Shown here: in pieces, positions 11,670 to 25,305 of the stretch
How the letters are laid out: every line of letters starts with the position of its first letter
Numbering within the stretch: position 1 is the stretch's first letter
Assembly (NCBI GenBank): GCA_947311845.1
Contig: CAMZMU010000040.1
Location: forward strand, 69,483,560 to 69,547,559
Source of the DNA: Poa pratensis
Taxonomy: Eukaryota > Streptophyta > Magnoliopsida > Poales > Poaceae
DNA: 64,000 bases
Reading direction: 5' to 3'
Notes under the pieces: model-generated
Database searches by the model: none
Told to the model about the DNA's origin: nothing
The model's input: the letters and a program-made list of their open reading frames with translations, nothing else
Translations under genes and position numbers: made by a program

Positions 11670-14600
11670 TTAATCATTTCCGGGCAGAGGGTACGCGAGA
11701 CGCCAGTTATGATGTGCACGCCCATTTTTATTATGATATAAAACCTGCCACACGAAGCAAGAGAAGCTAAACATCAGAAACAAGGCAAACAGTCGCCCTT
11801 CAGAATTACATAAAGGAATACAGGCTGTCTGCTCAAATGCCAGTATTTCCATCTATGGTGTTGCTACGAACCAAACAAAACAAATGCCTAACTCGGTTAA
11901 ACACCCCTAATTTGGATATTCGAGAAGGGCCAGGTTTTGATACAAACCAAACAGCCCCTACATAAGCAATTATGTGCTTTAAGTGTGATTTTACCCTCTA
12001 AAGGATGCTAACAGCTAGTTACACGCATAAAGGCAAAAGATCCTAGAGATGAGACAATAAGGTGAGTTAAACCTGCCGATAGCATCTTCAAGATTTTTGC
12101 GGTTGATTAAATACATTGATTAGTGTTGATTTGGTTTATTTTCTTAGTGTCACTGTTTGGCAAACATATCCAAGAAAATCGTGAAGTTTTTGGATATCTT
12201 TTGTGCGGTTGCAGACCAAAAAAAAATTTAATCACACCCTCCATGCATGCATTATAACGTTGTTGAAAGGAACTGACTAAGAGGACAAATAAGAAACTCA
12301 CAACTTTTTGATCGCTTCCTCCTGTAGAGATGTATTCATCATTTGGGGCTACAGCAACCTGAAATTTGATTCATGCCAAACTTGAAATATCAGAAAGCTT
12401 ACTAAAGGACTGCCAGTAGAATATTGGAGTACATGCTTACAGCGTTGGCACATCGATTATGAGTGACGATATGTCTGACACAAGGCTGCCCTAGAGTGAC
12501 ATCCCACATTCCAACGCTGCAGACCAAGCAGTTGAGCACATTTTGCAAGTACAACAGAAGTATAAATGATCATATCAACTTATTTTTACTCACCTGCCAT
12601 CACCACTTACAGTAACAAGGACAGGATGATTATGCAACCACTGTGTGGAGTTTACCCCCTGATCACCCTCATCAACATGCCTGTACAAGCCATAGGGTGA
12701 TACCAAATGAGATGTACAATAAACATTGAATGATATTTATGACCAGCCATAATCGGCTAAATTATCCAAAGAAGGGTAGGGTGGGCGATCTATAGCTGTG
12801 CAGTAGGGACTATTTATCAGCTAACTACACATTCATCGATATTCAGGTAATGCTGCTAGAAAGGGGATAACAAGTTAGATTACTAGTCACAGGAGTGCAT
12901 ATACTAATGTACTTGATTACAACCAGTATTAGTAATTAAGATTTTCTTTCTAGCTAGCTTATCTCCAAATCTATATTGTCTTGTATTCTGCCACAATTTA
13001 CTTAGCAACTTCTATGCAATTGATATTTTGTTGGTGGATCATATATCCTCGGCAACTAGAGCAGCACAATGTAAGGTCTTAAGTAAGGAAAATGGAGATT
13101 AATAACATTATTCTATCACGGAGCTCTCGTTTTCTTGTACAGGAACACAAATTTGTTCAGCCATGGACAAAATAAAACAGAACAAACTGATATAGATCAT
13201 GAAGGTTCTAGAGTATGCCAGAATACTTAGAAACAGTACATCAACCATCGAGACAAAAACTACAGTTAGCTTCAAAGATAAAACGACTTGCACTTAGCTC
13301 AGCAGCGAAAATCATAAATAACCATAAACGCTCTTGACAACAAACAACGATTAGATACAATAACGCCAAACTCATATTTAGTGCAATTACCCTGGCAGTT
13401 GGCTTGTATATTCTGCAGTTGGCATCTGCTTGCCATGGCTCAAGCAATGTAAAGGCCGAAAAAATCGCATGTCTTTGCTTTGCGAAACATCCCTGGTGTG
13501 ACTTACTGGAACTAGTCTTGTATCCCAAACCAAAGTGTTATTTGATGTGCTAGAAGCAGAAAAATAGGTACCACAGTTGCTAAATGAAACAGACGTAACC
13601 TGTTGAACAACAATACCTTTATTATCAGTTCTCAGGGAAGAAACATGGTGGTATCAATGAAATAAAGAGAATGGAAGCTAGAAGAAAAGATCCACTAAGA
13701 TAATAGAAGCTTAACGAAAATATCCCCTTTCAGCAATACTATCCTTTATCCTCATATGGGAACCAACATGAAATGACATAGCTTACAAATGATCCATGCT
13801 TGTAGCAGACTAATGGGTACAAGAAGCACCAAAGAGAAAGGAATCATTTCATTACTTAGAGCTATACGTTCTCTAAAAGGAATAGTTAGAGCTATGGCAT
13901 GTGTCGCAGAATGAGCGATTAGAACCAAAAACAATTTCTACACTAGTGTTACTGAAGTTGCAAATCCTTTTCGTCCACTCCAATGAATGGGCATCCAAAA
14001 GGAAATGAGGCAGAAAATTCACAAGGGGCTGATGAGAACTCCAGATTAGGCAGAATATCGTATGATCACTGGATGCACTCTAAGTGTTATGTGGCGTAAG
14101 GCAGCCACACCAGGGAAGGGCCACGGCAGGGAAAGTCCCGAAATTTATCATTATAGATTCCGTAATTATTGTTAGTTAGTTTTGGCAGTTAGATCTCTTA
14201 GAGATATTTCTTGATTCCCAAGTTAGTTATTTCCTAAAGTTTGTCAGTTCGGCTTAGCCTCCAAGTTTGTAAGCTGGCTATATAATGCCTAGCCGCATCA
14301 ATCAATAGACAAGCAAGAAAATAGTCTCAATTATCCTCCCAAAGATTTCTCCCTGCTCTTGTTGTGCGGCAGCTCCCTCCTGGCTGGGCGTCGCACCTCA
14401 TCTGTCCAGGGCCATCTCGTACCAGCCTTAGGGCTTTTATCCTATCACCTACCACGTTCATAACACTAAGCATTTCATGTTTCAGTTACAAAGTAAGGGC
14501 GATATCAGCTTTGGTCAAACCTCAAATATGTACTAATCAGTAAACCAAGGAAAATACATTCAATCTACGAACTTGGATAACAATATAACATAAAGCATCA

Positions 14601-17600
14601 GTATGCCTGATAGCATTAAGAATACTACCTCAGAACCAGACCCCACCGACAAATGATTAATTGCAGAACAAGCACGGATGTCAAATAAGCCAATAGTCCC
14701 ATCACCAGAACCTGCATATTCAAGGAGGCAACCATAACTACAGTGTCTATAGTTTGGCTGCAATAGAGGGATACTTTACACAACGGAGAAGGAGCATAAC
14801 CTGTAATGATAGTGTTGCCAGCAGGATTGGTTTTAAGGGAAGTAATATACTGTGAACGAGACTTGTTAGTATTGTGCTCAGTGATCATCTCTGATACTTT
14901 CAGTAAGAAACTTAAAAGAAATACATACAGAATCGCTGGCAGAGAAAGATAAGTAAGATTCTGGAGACTCGATATCCCATAATTGTACCACAGCAGAGCC
15001 GTAATAATCACAGTCACTTCCACATGCCAGAAGATTCTCACTACAGAACTCCATTGTATCAATTGAAGGATAGACCATATCCTGTGACCTGAATCAACAC
15101 GGAAGTTAATAAGGTTTACATCTAGAGCCACCCAACAAAGGTTCAGTTCATATATACCAAAGACAAACAAATTTTAGTGCTTATTTGCCATCGCCGTTAG
15201 TCAACCGTTAGCGCGTCCCTGTTTTCCTACCAATCTATCCAAAAGTTCCGATACTACCCTCCATTTAGAATAGAAAAAAGAGGACGAAAAAAAGCTCATG
15301 TGCATATTAAAGGAGTTAGAGTTTTTTCAGTTTGATTACTAGGTTGTCGCTTGTGGATCATATCAAAATCTACATCTGGTTTTTTCCCCCAAATTCTTTG
15401 AAGCTTAAAAATGCAAATTTAATTGTTTTAAAAACGAGCTATGTGTAGCTCAGGCTCTAGAACACCACTCTCAAATTGAACCGGATAGTTTTACTCTTTT
15501 TCCTATAGCTAACCAAAATGGAAAGTTGTTACGTGTTTAATATTACTTGCTAAGAAATATCAGCCTCTAAGTTTTTCATACGTTTCTTATGCCTATAAAC
15601 TTCCGCATGCATTAAACATATTAAAGTTCGCTAGCCCATACGTTTCTGATTTGCTGAAAATCTGAAAATAGAAGCAATGTGCTGCCATTTTTTTCTACTC
15701 ATGTGTTACAATTGTTGCCCATTTTCCATTGAGGGCAAAGCAGACATTTTGGCCTCTTACCACACTGAGATAACACTAGACTAACGACCGGTGGTATATA
15801 AGCAGTAAAACTTGTTTGTGTTTGGTATATGAGCATTGGAGATTTGTTTGATGGCAAATGAGTCATTGCAACGCTCGTCAATGGTATAGAAGCCATTGGC
15901 TCTTACATCTATGACAAATCATGGAAATGAACAGGCTTGAGTGGAAACATAAAATCCCTAAGCAAATGAACCAAGGAACACTATAAGCTTGCACTCTCTC
16001 TCCTACAAAGTACAAATCAACAAAACACATTGTTGAGCAAAATATATTTTGCACTAATTAACAACAGATGTGGCCAGGTAACTGATATCATTTGCACAAG
16101 CCCACAAAGGAGTCCCATTTCAGAACAGCTGTGCTAAATCGCTAATGGACTAATCGTAAATGCTCAGTGTAAATTGCACCACAGGTACGTGAAGTTGCGA
16201 TGTGGGTACCCACTGACGTCATGGTGGTCCCGGTGAAGGCTGTGGCTTGATCTGGCAACGCCCTTTGTGCTTCAGCTGGCCTAGGATGACGAGATCAAGC
16301 CTATAGGACATTTAATTTTTCTATTGCTGTCAGTGCTTGGTGTAATCATTCTCTTTGTTTGTTTTAGGCGTTGTTTTTTCTCTCTTGTGCTTCATTTGTA
16401 AGCTGGTATCCCCAGCATGTCCGATGTCTGTACTCGTACTCGTGGCCGTGTGGCTTTATTAATTTAAAGCTGGGCTCTTTGAGCCTTCTGTCTAAAAAAA
16501 AGTTGCGAGGTGGGTGCATCTAGGTCAATAAACTGGTTGGACTGAGCAAGAGTGATCCAGAGGTGGGGTTGGTAATGTTTGACACTGAAGAGACATGAGG
16601 GTAGATGCTAATGTGTCACTGAGGTGGCAATTTCTCCAAGTAACCATCTGATACTCACGTGGATGATGTGGCAGGCATTCAAAAAACCCTTTGGGCCTCT
16701 CTTTCTTGGTCTAACAAGTTAGCGAGCCCATCTGCCCATGTTACCACTGCAACAAAAAAGTGAAAAACTAACATACTGTTGATACTTACTTTTCTCTAGA
16801 AGCTCATTCATGTGTCAGGCACGGAGTTCTGCTAGGTGCTAGCTACTGTCTATGAGATTGATGGGTCTACCGAAATTGATGGAGTAGCAGCTACAACATT
16901 TTGGGGGATGAAACGAGAATTAGTTTGCCAAAAATCTAAGCAAATCGCGTGCGTATGTTTCATTTCCTGGAGTTGTGAACTTGTGATGGAGCAGCCACAG
17001 CTCAGAGGAAAACAATACACTATACTAAACGTTGAGACTTCACAAAATGCCAGCAGGAGTAAGGCCTTCCGCTAGGGCATGAAAAGAACATTTGCTTGCT
17101 GGGGGGGGGGGGGGGGGGGGGGGGGGGGGTATTCCTCATCAGATGATTCTTATCTGAAGAAAACTGAGAACATAAAACAAAAGTGGTCACCATGTAATAG
17201 AAAACTGATAACTAACGACAAGCAAAGTTTTGTTTTTTCTTAGGATGTCTGTTGACTTGTACATGAATGTTCAGCATGATATACAAAAGGGCCTCGCTGT
17301 CGAATAATATCACACAAGTCCATATGGATAACTTAAGAGGCAGACAAGTTTGTTAATCAGCATGTATTCTTTACAGATTGCATTAAAATGTATATGAAGG
17401 TAGAAGACAGGGTATTTTAATCAGAATACATACCCTCCATCGCATGAAGCGATAATTATATGATTAATTGATTATACAATTGTATAAGACTGAAAGTGCC
17501 TTGACACTAAATCCATGATGTTTTAATAAGACCAATCTAAATACACCTTCAAACTTAGGGACTATGTAGTAATCCAGAACAAGAACACGTGATGAATACA

Positions 17601-20600
17601 TGGTGGAAGAGAAAGGATCAACGTTACCTCAGATTTGAATTTAGATCAGAAGCAAGTTCACCTCTCAAAGCATTCCATAATAGAAGCTTCCCATCACCTT
17701 TTGCTCCACTAGTGACAACCAGACCTATAAGTGTAAACTATGCTGAAAACAGATATAATTTGAATATACAGAATTTAGAGCAGAACACGAGTTTGAATAC
17801 AATAAAGAAACTGCGGCACTTAGGTTATCCAAGTGATAATCCTTTGTACTCGGGAAACAAACATAAGCATGAGAGTTGACATACAGGATTGCCACTTATT
17901 CACTGCCATAGCATTAATTGGTTGAGTATGCCCCACTGAATCTTGGTCATCACCACCCAGGGTGTAGAGGCAAGAGCCAGTTATGCAGTCCCAGACCTAT
18001 TGTTTCGATAAAGAAAAATATTAGCATCATTCTTTCCTTATTTGTTGCCACAAGATACTATGCTTCAGTAAATTGGAACAGAGAAGAAAAACTCTACAGT
18101 CACCTTCAGTAAATTGGTACCACAAGATACTACGCTTGCTCCTTTAACTGCAAATGAGGTTGCCTGTATCTGAGAATAATTCAACAGAACCAAATGAAAA
18201 ACTACTAATAAACATAGTAAAAAGGCAAAGAGAAGTAAGGCGTGCCAAATACCAACAAAAAATACTAAAATTGTGAGCAAACATCTTTAGATAGGCGCTT
18301 AAAAAATCTTAGGAAATCAAATTTTCAGCTAAGCGTCTTAGCCTGCAAAGCTGGACGCTTGTTCCGTCACTAACGAAAATAGTTAAGCGCTTGACTCTCC
18401 AACGCCCCATAAAACTAGCACCTCCCTTGGACCCACAGACCATCCTAGCTAGTTCCCTTTCCAGGCATGCAGGCGGTGGTTACATGTGAGCTGTTGTTTA
18501 GCGCCAACTTCGATTTTTTCTCCGCGGACAAAAAAAACAAGTAGTGCCGGCAAAACAATTTGCGCCGGATGCCCAGGATCTGAGGCCATAACTACCGATC
18601 GACTGGGAATCTAGTCCTGGCGTCTGCAAATTAGCGCCGCGTTGTGGATGCTCTTAGGTCTTAGCACTACCATAGTACTGTACTTGTGAATTTCTTTTAT
18701 GTGGTAGCAGCATGGTTACCAAAGAAACATGTGCTTATAAATGTTCGCATTTTCTCCTTGTATGAGACATGCTTGAAACAAATGTGAGAAGAAATTAAGC
18801 ATGAAAAATTACAAGTAAATATTGCAGGAGAGAAAATGTTGAGCATGTCACACGATTACTTCTTTTGTATCCCAGATAGGAATGTATACCATTTTCCAAG
18901 AATACAAATGTGAGAAACAATTAAGCATGAAACATGACGAGTATATTGCAGGAGAGAAAATGTAGAGCATATCACAAGATTACTTCTTTTGTATCCCAGC
19001 TAGGAAAGTATACATTTTCCAAGCACCAAAGGACAAAGGAGAAAGGCAGCATTGGATTCACTTAGCTCAGAAGATATTCTACATGTGTACTTGGGTAGAT
19101 ATAACATAAACAAACTTGTATGTCATACCTTAGTATTGTGGCCTTTAAGTTGAATGGCCCTTCCAGAAAGAAGATTGAAAAGCAATAATTCATTTGGTGC
19201 CTGGATTGTGGAATAATATGTTACATGAATAAAAAAGGGAACTAAGAAATAAACAAATAAGAATCCAAAGAATAATATGGAAGTATCTAAGCATTTCATA
19301 AAATGTCTTATGGTAGCAACAGAATATGCAGATACAGCGGCATGCTTGTTGCCAGCCCCCTCACTGTTGGAAAATACAAAATAGTAAGTAAAAAATGCAG
19401 CAATAATCATAAGAGGTACTAACCTCGTTGGAGCAAGAAACAAGCTGAGGCAACCCTTCTGGATGAAACTTTACATCAAGAACTTTGCGTACACCTTGCT
19501 GAGCCAACAAAAATTGTAGAATTTAAGAACAGAACTGTGCATGTTGGTAAAATAAAGAGTAAAGCACACCATAGGTCATTCAAATTGTGTGGACATGTCA
19601 CTTGGGTCTCTGGACATGAAAATTGCCCATTAGGTCTCTAAGCTTTTATAAGTTGGTCAACATAAGTCCAATCATATTTTGTTAGTAAGACAAAATGACA
19701 CCATATCTCGTCCTAAATCATAATTTGACCATGTTATAGCCGTTTGGTATCATTGGAGAACCTATGTTTGGCCTCGAAACAAGTTTCTGCATGTCATCTT
19801 GTCAGGTAACTTACACAATCTTCTGACTGGTCTTAGTTAGTAATCACATAGTGAAACTTTGTCTTAAACAGAGCCAAAGTATGGCATCATCATCACTTGT
19901 TAATTATGTGTGGTTTGGAACCAAGTTCCCAAGTTCATGGAACCAGGTGACACGTACACAAGTTAAATGACCTATAGTGCACTTCACTCTAAAACAAACA
20001 AAGAACACACTCGAGCCATAGCTACATTACTCAATTTGCAAATTAATGGATGCTTAAATAGGGGGCAACAAAAACATTATTTAAGCTGAATACCTCACAT
20101 ACAAGTTTATCTTGTCTATAATATAACAATGACAGAAAGTAAACCACAGATTACATATGCTGACAGCATTAACTAAGTATTTAAGCACAAAAGATTGGCT
20201 AGCCCAAGCATCGCTCCTCCTTTTCCCCCTTTCACTTGGTTCAACCAAACCGTCCCTCCGTATGGCCTATTTGTTAAAGAACTAGTCTGGTACACCTGCT
20301 TTTCTGGGCACTACTAGAAGGATGATCTTTCAAGCAAACCAAGCCTCCAAAGTCACTGGTTCTGGTTTATCTCTAGTTCAATTGCATGTTCGGTGTCAGG
20401 CTTCTTAAACTACATTTGATATTACATAAGCTTAAAGGGAGCCAAAGCAAACTGATAGACCAAATTATCAACCATTCGAACTAGTATCAAATTGCATTGC
20501 CAAGCATTTGGGACATCCATACCATGTCATGAGGCTGAGCAGAAGGAGCACTCGATGTATAAGCAAATGAACTGGGATACCAAGATAAGTAGCTTCTTCT

Positions 20601-23600
20601 TACAGCTTGTACTGCAGGCCCTTCAAACTGGACTGCGGGTGAATTCCATCCTGATATTGAAATCAAGAAGAATCTATTATGATTTACAAAAAAATTATTA
20701 TAGTTTTCAAAAGTAACAAAGCAATGCTGATTTGTTTAGAGATCAAAACAAGCATGCCTTCAAGAAACGGGGTCCATCTTTCACAGTTCCTTCCAGCATA
20801 ACCTCCATAAGAACAAACTTGAGACCAGTTACTACCAACTTCACGCCCCTCCAGGCAGAACAATAAGTTTTTCTTAATAGATTTCTGCGGAAACAATGGA
20901 TTAACATGTCCCTTCCACATACTGAAACTTCTTGCACCGTCACTATGTGAACTAGAATTTCGTTCATGCTCCGAGGTTCCTGTAACATCACCTTTTAGTT
21001 GATACAGATCTTGATACAAATTTGCAATTATATGACTGCAGAAAATGAAATGCTCCTCGCAGAAGAAAAAATGGAAGGCTTCTGGAATGGCATTTTGACA
21101 GATTAAACATCAAGCCCAGGATTCACAGGATATACATCGAACAGCCAAAAGGATGTCCCCTAAGTCCGTAAATTAACTTGTATCGAACAGAACAACAGAT
21201 GATCGATCTTGCCACCAAGAAAACAAACAAACCTGTTGCAGCTTCACTGTAACACCACGCAGGTGTAACAATGATAGGGTTTCTCTTTCTCTTTTGGCCA
21301 AATTCACTCTCCGCTGCTTCTCCTGAGTTTGGTTGTTCATTGACATAAATCTGTGGCACATCCGCAAGGTTTGATGCACTTGCAATAGTTGTCCCTTCTT
21401 GAATACATGTGTTAGTCTCTGGCTTTTGAATATCCATATATAGTGAATCTGTATCTTTGATGGCGACAGTACGACAGTTCTTTAATAGCACACTGGTCAA
21501 CTGATTCTGCAAATCTGTCAAACTGAAATACATGCGAGGATATTTTATCATAGGCCATTAATGAATGAAGCAATAGTCCATTGATAACCCTAAGAATAGT
21601 GCAAGAGTCCGGTGCATACAGTTCATATTTGAGGAGAGCTTCTTTCTTTTTGGACAGTGACATATTTTTGTTGCTTATTGTTGCAGTGCCACCTGGAGAT
21701 CTTCCTGCATTGTCTCCTGGAGATATGCCTGCATTGCCACCTAGAGATATGCTTGCACTGCCACCTGGAAATACACCTACAGTAAAGCAGAATATGCATA
21801 TGATAAAGAGGAGCATGAATTATCACTTCTAGAAAAAGATGCAGAATCGATTAAAGTAAAACCTGCAACTGGAGGTAGAGATGTCGGTAAGGTCACTGCA
21901 ATTTCTGGCGTGGTCACTGGAACAGCACTTGGCCGGAATGTGGCTCTAGCCGCAGAAAGTTGTAGAGTCTGTTATCGAAGAACCAAATTTCATAAAGCTA
22001 GTATCTCTATCTCCAAAGAAAAAAAGTTCAAGGGAACAAGAAAAGAACATGAATTGCCATGATGCAAACTATCTAGAGTAATGAAAAAATAATGTGTCCA
22101 CCAGCTGCAAAGTCACTTGCTTATTGTTGAAAAGAGGTCGATTCATGTGAATGATAGTTGCTTGCTTTTTCATTAAAAACCAGTAGATGATGCAAGCCAC
22201 TGGAACTAAATCCACAGCCAACATCAGCCTCTCTGTTTTCCCATTCCTCCCCTTAACCACATTCTATCACAGTCGTCTGTCTCTCTTGTTGCTACCATCG
22301 CCTTCCCTCTCAATCTCTGGCAGCCACAGCCGTCGGCACCATCCTCACCATGTCGGTCTACCAGACGGCTCTTCCCATCCAGTTATCCTTCTAACAGATA
22401 TTAAGTGCCCCACCCTAAACCAACACGTTGTCACTACCAGAGAGGAAGACGGGACCGCAGCAACAGTTGGGTGAGGAGATCCAACAGAGAGCAAAACGAA
22501 TGTGATTTCATCCTTCTCAAGCGATTGAGAAATGGCCGATCAGAATATTGTTTGCAAGAATAGCAAGATGTATTCACAGAATAAACTCATGGAAATAATA
22601 GCATACTGCTTTAGTTTCTTTGCTGAAATGAACCATTAATAATACAAAGAAGGTGAAAGCTAATACTGCTAGGGTGAGTGTGCAGGTGGAGGCAGGCTGT
22701 CCGCACACGCTGACACCCGCAAAAACCATCCACAAAAAGCATTATGTGGATGAATTATGTTGAGTTTGTGGGCTAATCCAGATATCCCATTTATTGTCTG
22801 CATAGCCGACTTCTCAGCTCCTCGTCTCTTGCGTAACATTGTAAGCACGAATTGTCATCCCATGTGATATATACTGTCATATATTGAGCATTACCTTGAC
22901 AAGTAGTCAAAAACCCTAGACAGGTAGCCATTGCAACGAACTCCATAAGCAGCATGGCATACGTGAGGTCGGTTTCACCACCATCATGCTCAAGAACGGC
23001 GAGCCGTTGTGAATTCTGGCCAACTACTAGTAACAGGTAGAAAGATATCCTGATATGCATTAGTGCATACGTGTCCAATTTCTTTTTCTCCTATGTTGTT
23101 TGCTTCATGAATAACAGAGGGCGATTAAACTTTAGACGAAAGGACAATTAAGAATGCACAGCTAGTCAGCTAGGGAAACTCCTAAGTCTCCAGTTTGAAG
23201 TGTAGCTGTGCAATTTTTTTCAGATCAATATGGTGTGAGTTGGCGGGCGCGGATTGCCCACTTAAACTATTCGCGGCCCACCACATTTGCGCACTTAACA
23301 GATGTGGACTAGCACGGATGCAGGCTGGCCGCATCATGTCCCACCCATGACCCATGATTATCAGTATTCTACAATCCCATCTGACCGAAATGATATGCAT
23401 CATATAATGGATCTGAATTGGCAGTATCGCCCTGGGATCGCGATATGTAGCAGAATCGGATCGGATAACTATCGATCCCACGTTGAGCACAAACAAACAC
23501 GGGCACATGATGGGAACAGGACATAGCTTGCTCGCTAGTTCTGCAGTTTGCCGAGGTGGGACTAAACATGTTATGTGGCTGTTGCCGTGTATGAACTGCA

Positions 23601-25237
23601 ATCTGTAGAGTGTGGGCTGCAAGACTGGTCTATTCTATCTTTGAGAAATAACCAGCCTTTACAGTTGTAAAACCATACTTGTGTGTGTTACCGTTCAGTC
23701 ATATAGAAAAACGTGTGTATGTTATGGGCTCACAGCCTGCCCTATTGTTACGGCCACACACTGTGTGTATGTATCCACATTGTTTATGTATAAATCATTA
23801 TTTCTATGTCAGTGATGATGCTCACTTATTATTATATTACTTTTTGCTTCGTTTCATTATACGGAATAACTCATTTGAGGTATATTTTGCAATGTATAAA
23901 TTAATTATATTTAAAAATGAAACTCTCATAGTATCGTGATACCACGATATGATTCTATGATCCGTTAATATGTTGGATTCATGAAACAAAACAGGAACAG
24001 AGTATCACTCACCTCCAAAGAATAAAGTATAAATTTAATTTGAATCAAATTATAAATGCAGCATTATTTGGAAAGCTCTAAACCTCCTCAGCCAATATCA
24101 TAGATAAAATAAAAACGTTTACACCACCATCCAAACAAAGTGGTTCAGAAAGAGAAAAGTATGTACCTTTGGCAACTTCCCTCTCTTCTTGAGCAACTTC
24201 AAGTGCATCCGCTGGCTGTAGTGTATCAAATGATATTTGGAGTGCTTCTCAACCAGCCTGTTCATTACTTGCGGGTTCGCTGCAAGCCAATCCGATATCT
24301 GCTTTGATTCAACTAGGGTGTCCATCTCAAGAGTTTCTAGCCACTGATACACGGGCTTCCAGAGATCAGTTCGCTGGAACCTGTACGGGAATGCACTTTG
24401 TTCTGCATCTAAAACCTGATGGAAACAAGAAACAAAATTGCACCCTTAGCTTTTTTTGTCACTAGAAGAATTAGAGGGATTCAAGAGAAAATTCTGTCTA
24501 ACGGATTTAAGAGCTACTGTACAGATCTCCTTCAGCTAATTAAGCTCATAAACATAGCTGAAGTAATAGTTTAATGTGCTCCAACTAGAGTTTCAATAAA
24601 CCTAACAGCGATTCAAGACTTATTTTTGCGATGAATCAGGAAACCTAACTTCACAAGCTAACTTTTCCTGACTAGTAGCAGTTGTGCATTTGAGAAACCC
24701 ACAAACAATAGCCACTCAAAAGCTACCCCACGCCCATAAATCCGCCATGATTCGTGCTGACCCGCTGTAAGATTATTGAGGGCTCAAGTCGACCAATCCA
24801 ATTAACTTAACCACGAAGGAATCAGGTAATGAATCGTAGCAATGCGCGAATAGCCTACAGGGGAAAGGGGTAGATGGGCTAGCTACCTGGTCGCCGCGGA
24901 GCGCGAGGAGGCGCTGGTGCAGCTGGGAGCGGGGGAGGGACGGGAGCTCGGGGCGGTGGGCGTCGATGTAGGCGTCGACCTCAGGCTCGGTGGGAGGGCG
25001 GCCGTCGGGGAAGGACTCGAGCCAGGCGCGCGCGGCTATCTCCCATGGGTGCGGCGGGCGCGTGGAGGAGGGCGGCGCGGGCGCGGGCGCGGCCGGGGGA
25101 GGGGTCGGGTTGGGGGGCGTGGTCGGGGCGGCGCTGGGGTTGGGATTGGCGGTGGGGGCGGGGGACTGCTGATGGAAGGGGAGCGGCGCGTCCGGCGGCA
25201 GGGCCCGGAGCGGGAGGATGGCCTGCGGCTCCGGCAT
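11670..25237 (-). CDS. WD40-repeat protein with WDxR motif, plant family of unknown function
   Basis: Nineteen exons read on the minus strand join in frame to 863 codons: 25237-24887, 24415-24167, 21968-21863, 21776-21589, 21506-21233, 20979-20836, 20650-20523, 19498-19424, 19200-19129, 17996-17885, 17724-17628, 15088-14929, 14849-14801, 14711-14629, 13599-13391, 12680-12594, 12516-12441, 12358-12302, 11744-11670. The first 115 residues are Pro/Ala-rich, then comes a conserved-looking helical region (WKPVYQWLETLEMDTLVE, about residues 135-200). Residues 200-400 are low-complexity with a KRKR basic stretch. WD40 repeats fill about 440-863, with blade ends VWDCITG, LLLWNALRG, QLWDIESP, GLFDIR, LVWDTR and GMWDVTLG. 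WDTR (about 721-724) fits the WDxR signature of DDB1-binding WD40 proteins, so a CUL4 ligase receptor role is possible but unproven. Several introns hold transposons. The start is the only ATG between the upstream transposon and the conserved region. Confidence 0.85.
14085..14465. mobile_element. Solo LTR in WD40-gene intron
   Basis: A 381-bp segment begins TGTTATG and ends CATAACA (TG...CA, with short inverted ends). It is flanked by perfect 5-bp duplications CTAAG (14080-14084 and 14466-14470). A TATA-like motif (CTATATAATG) lies near 14278-14287. This is the product of LTR-LTR recombination that removed the internal region. It sits between exons 14 and 15 of the WD40 gene, and the element strand is uncertain. 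Confidence 0.85.
16208..16499 (+). mobile_element. 5'-truncated LINE 3' end in WD40-gene intron
   Basis: The segment ends TTTATTAATTTAAAGCTGGG, then a short spacer and A8, like grass LINE 3' ends. It is flanked by a near-perfect 16-bp target duplication AAGTTGCGAKGTGGGT (16192-16207 and about 16500-16515, one mismatch). It lies in the intron between WD40 exons 11 and 12, on the strand opposite to the gene. Confidence 0.75.
17101..17129. repeat. (G)29 mononucleotide tract
   Basis: An uninterrupted run of 29 G on the plus strand (C on the gene strand) lies in the intron between WD40 exons 11 and 12. The length is prone to sequencing error and polymorphism. Confidence 0.95.
18778..19021. repeat. 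Diverged tandem duplication, unit about 120 bp
   Basis: Two adjacent copies (about 18778-18901 and 18904-19021) share long blocks such as TATTGCAGGAGAGAAAATGT and ATTACTTCTTTTGTATCCCA, with scattered substitutions and small gaps. They lie in the intron between WD40 exons 9 and 10. The region just upstream (18290-18660) is unrelated and may be a MITE, but its ends were not resolved. Confidence 0.85.
19556..19990. mobile_element. MITE with about 50-bp imperfect terminal inverted repeats
   Basis: The left end (AGAGTAAAGCACACCATAGG) matches the reverse complement of the right end (AGAGTGAAGTGCACTATAGG), and the match continues for about 50 bp. The long inverted repeats suggest a Mutator-type MITE. 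The flanking 9-mers AAAATAAAG and AAAACAAAC match at 7 of 9 positions if the edges are shifted slightly. It is non-coding, in the intron between WD40 exons 7 and 8. Confidence 0.65.
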
Positions 25238-25305
25238 TCTCGCCGGCTTCGGCGGACGAAGGGGGGAACCGTGGTTTTGGGAGGGTTTGCTCCACAGGAA
25301 GGTTA

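Noticed and set aside
14625..15170. 181-codon open frame on the minus strand
   Set aside because: It bridges WD40 exons 12 to 14 through introns in a frame that is wrong for exon 12. The exon phases and WD motifs support the spliced model.
15170..15900. MULE-like element with TTTGCCATC ends
   Set aside because: TTTGCCATC words occur in inverted orientation but the outer ends and a 9-bp duplication could not be matched.
18290..18660. MITE in a WD40 intron
   Set aside because: Possible GAGCA...TGCTC ends were seen, but the inverted repeats are short and no consistent target duplication was found.
21412..21816. Reading straight through from the GGSASISLGGN repeat to 21412 as one exon
   Set aside because: It hits a stop soon after and misses the KRKRNP segment. 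A GT-AG intron (21588-21507) restores one long frame.
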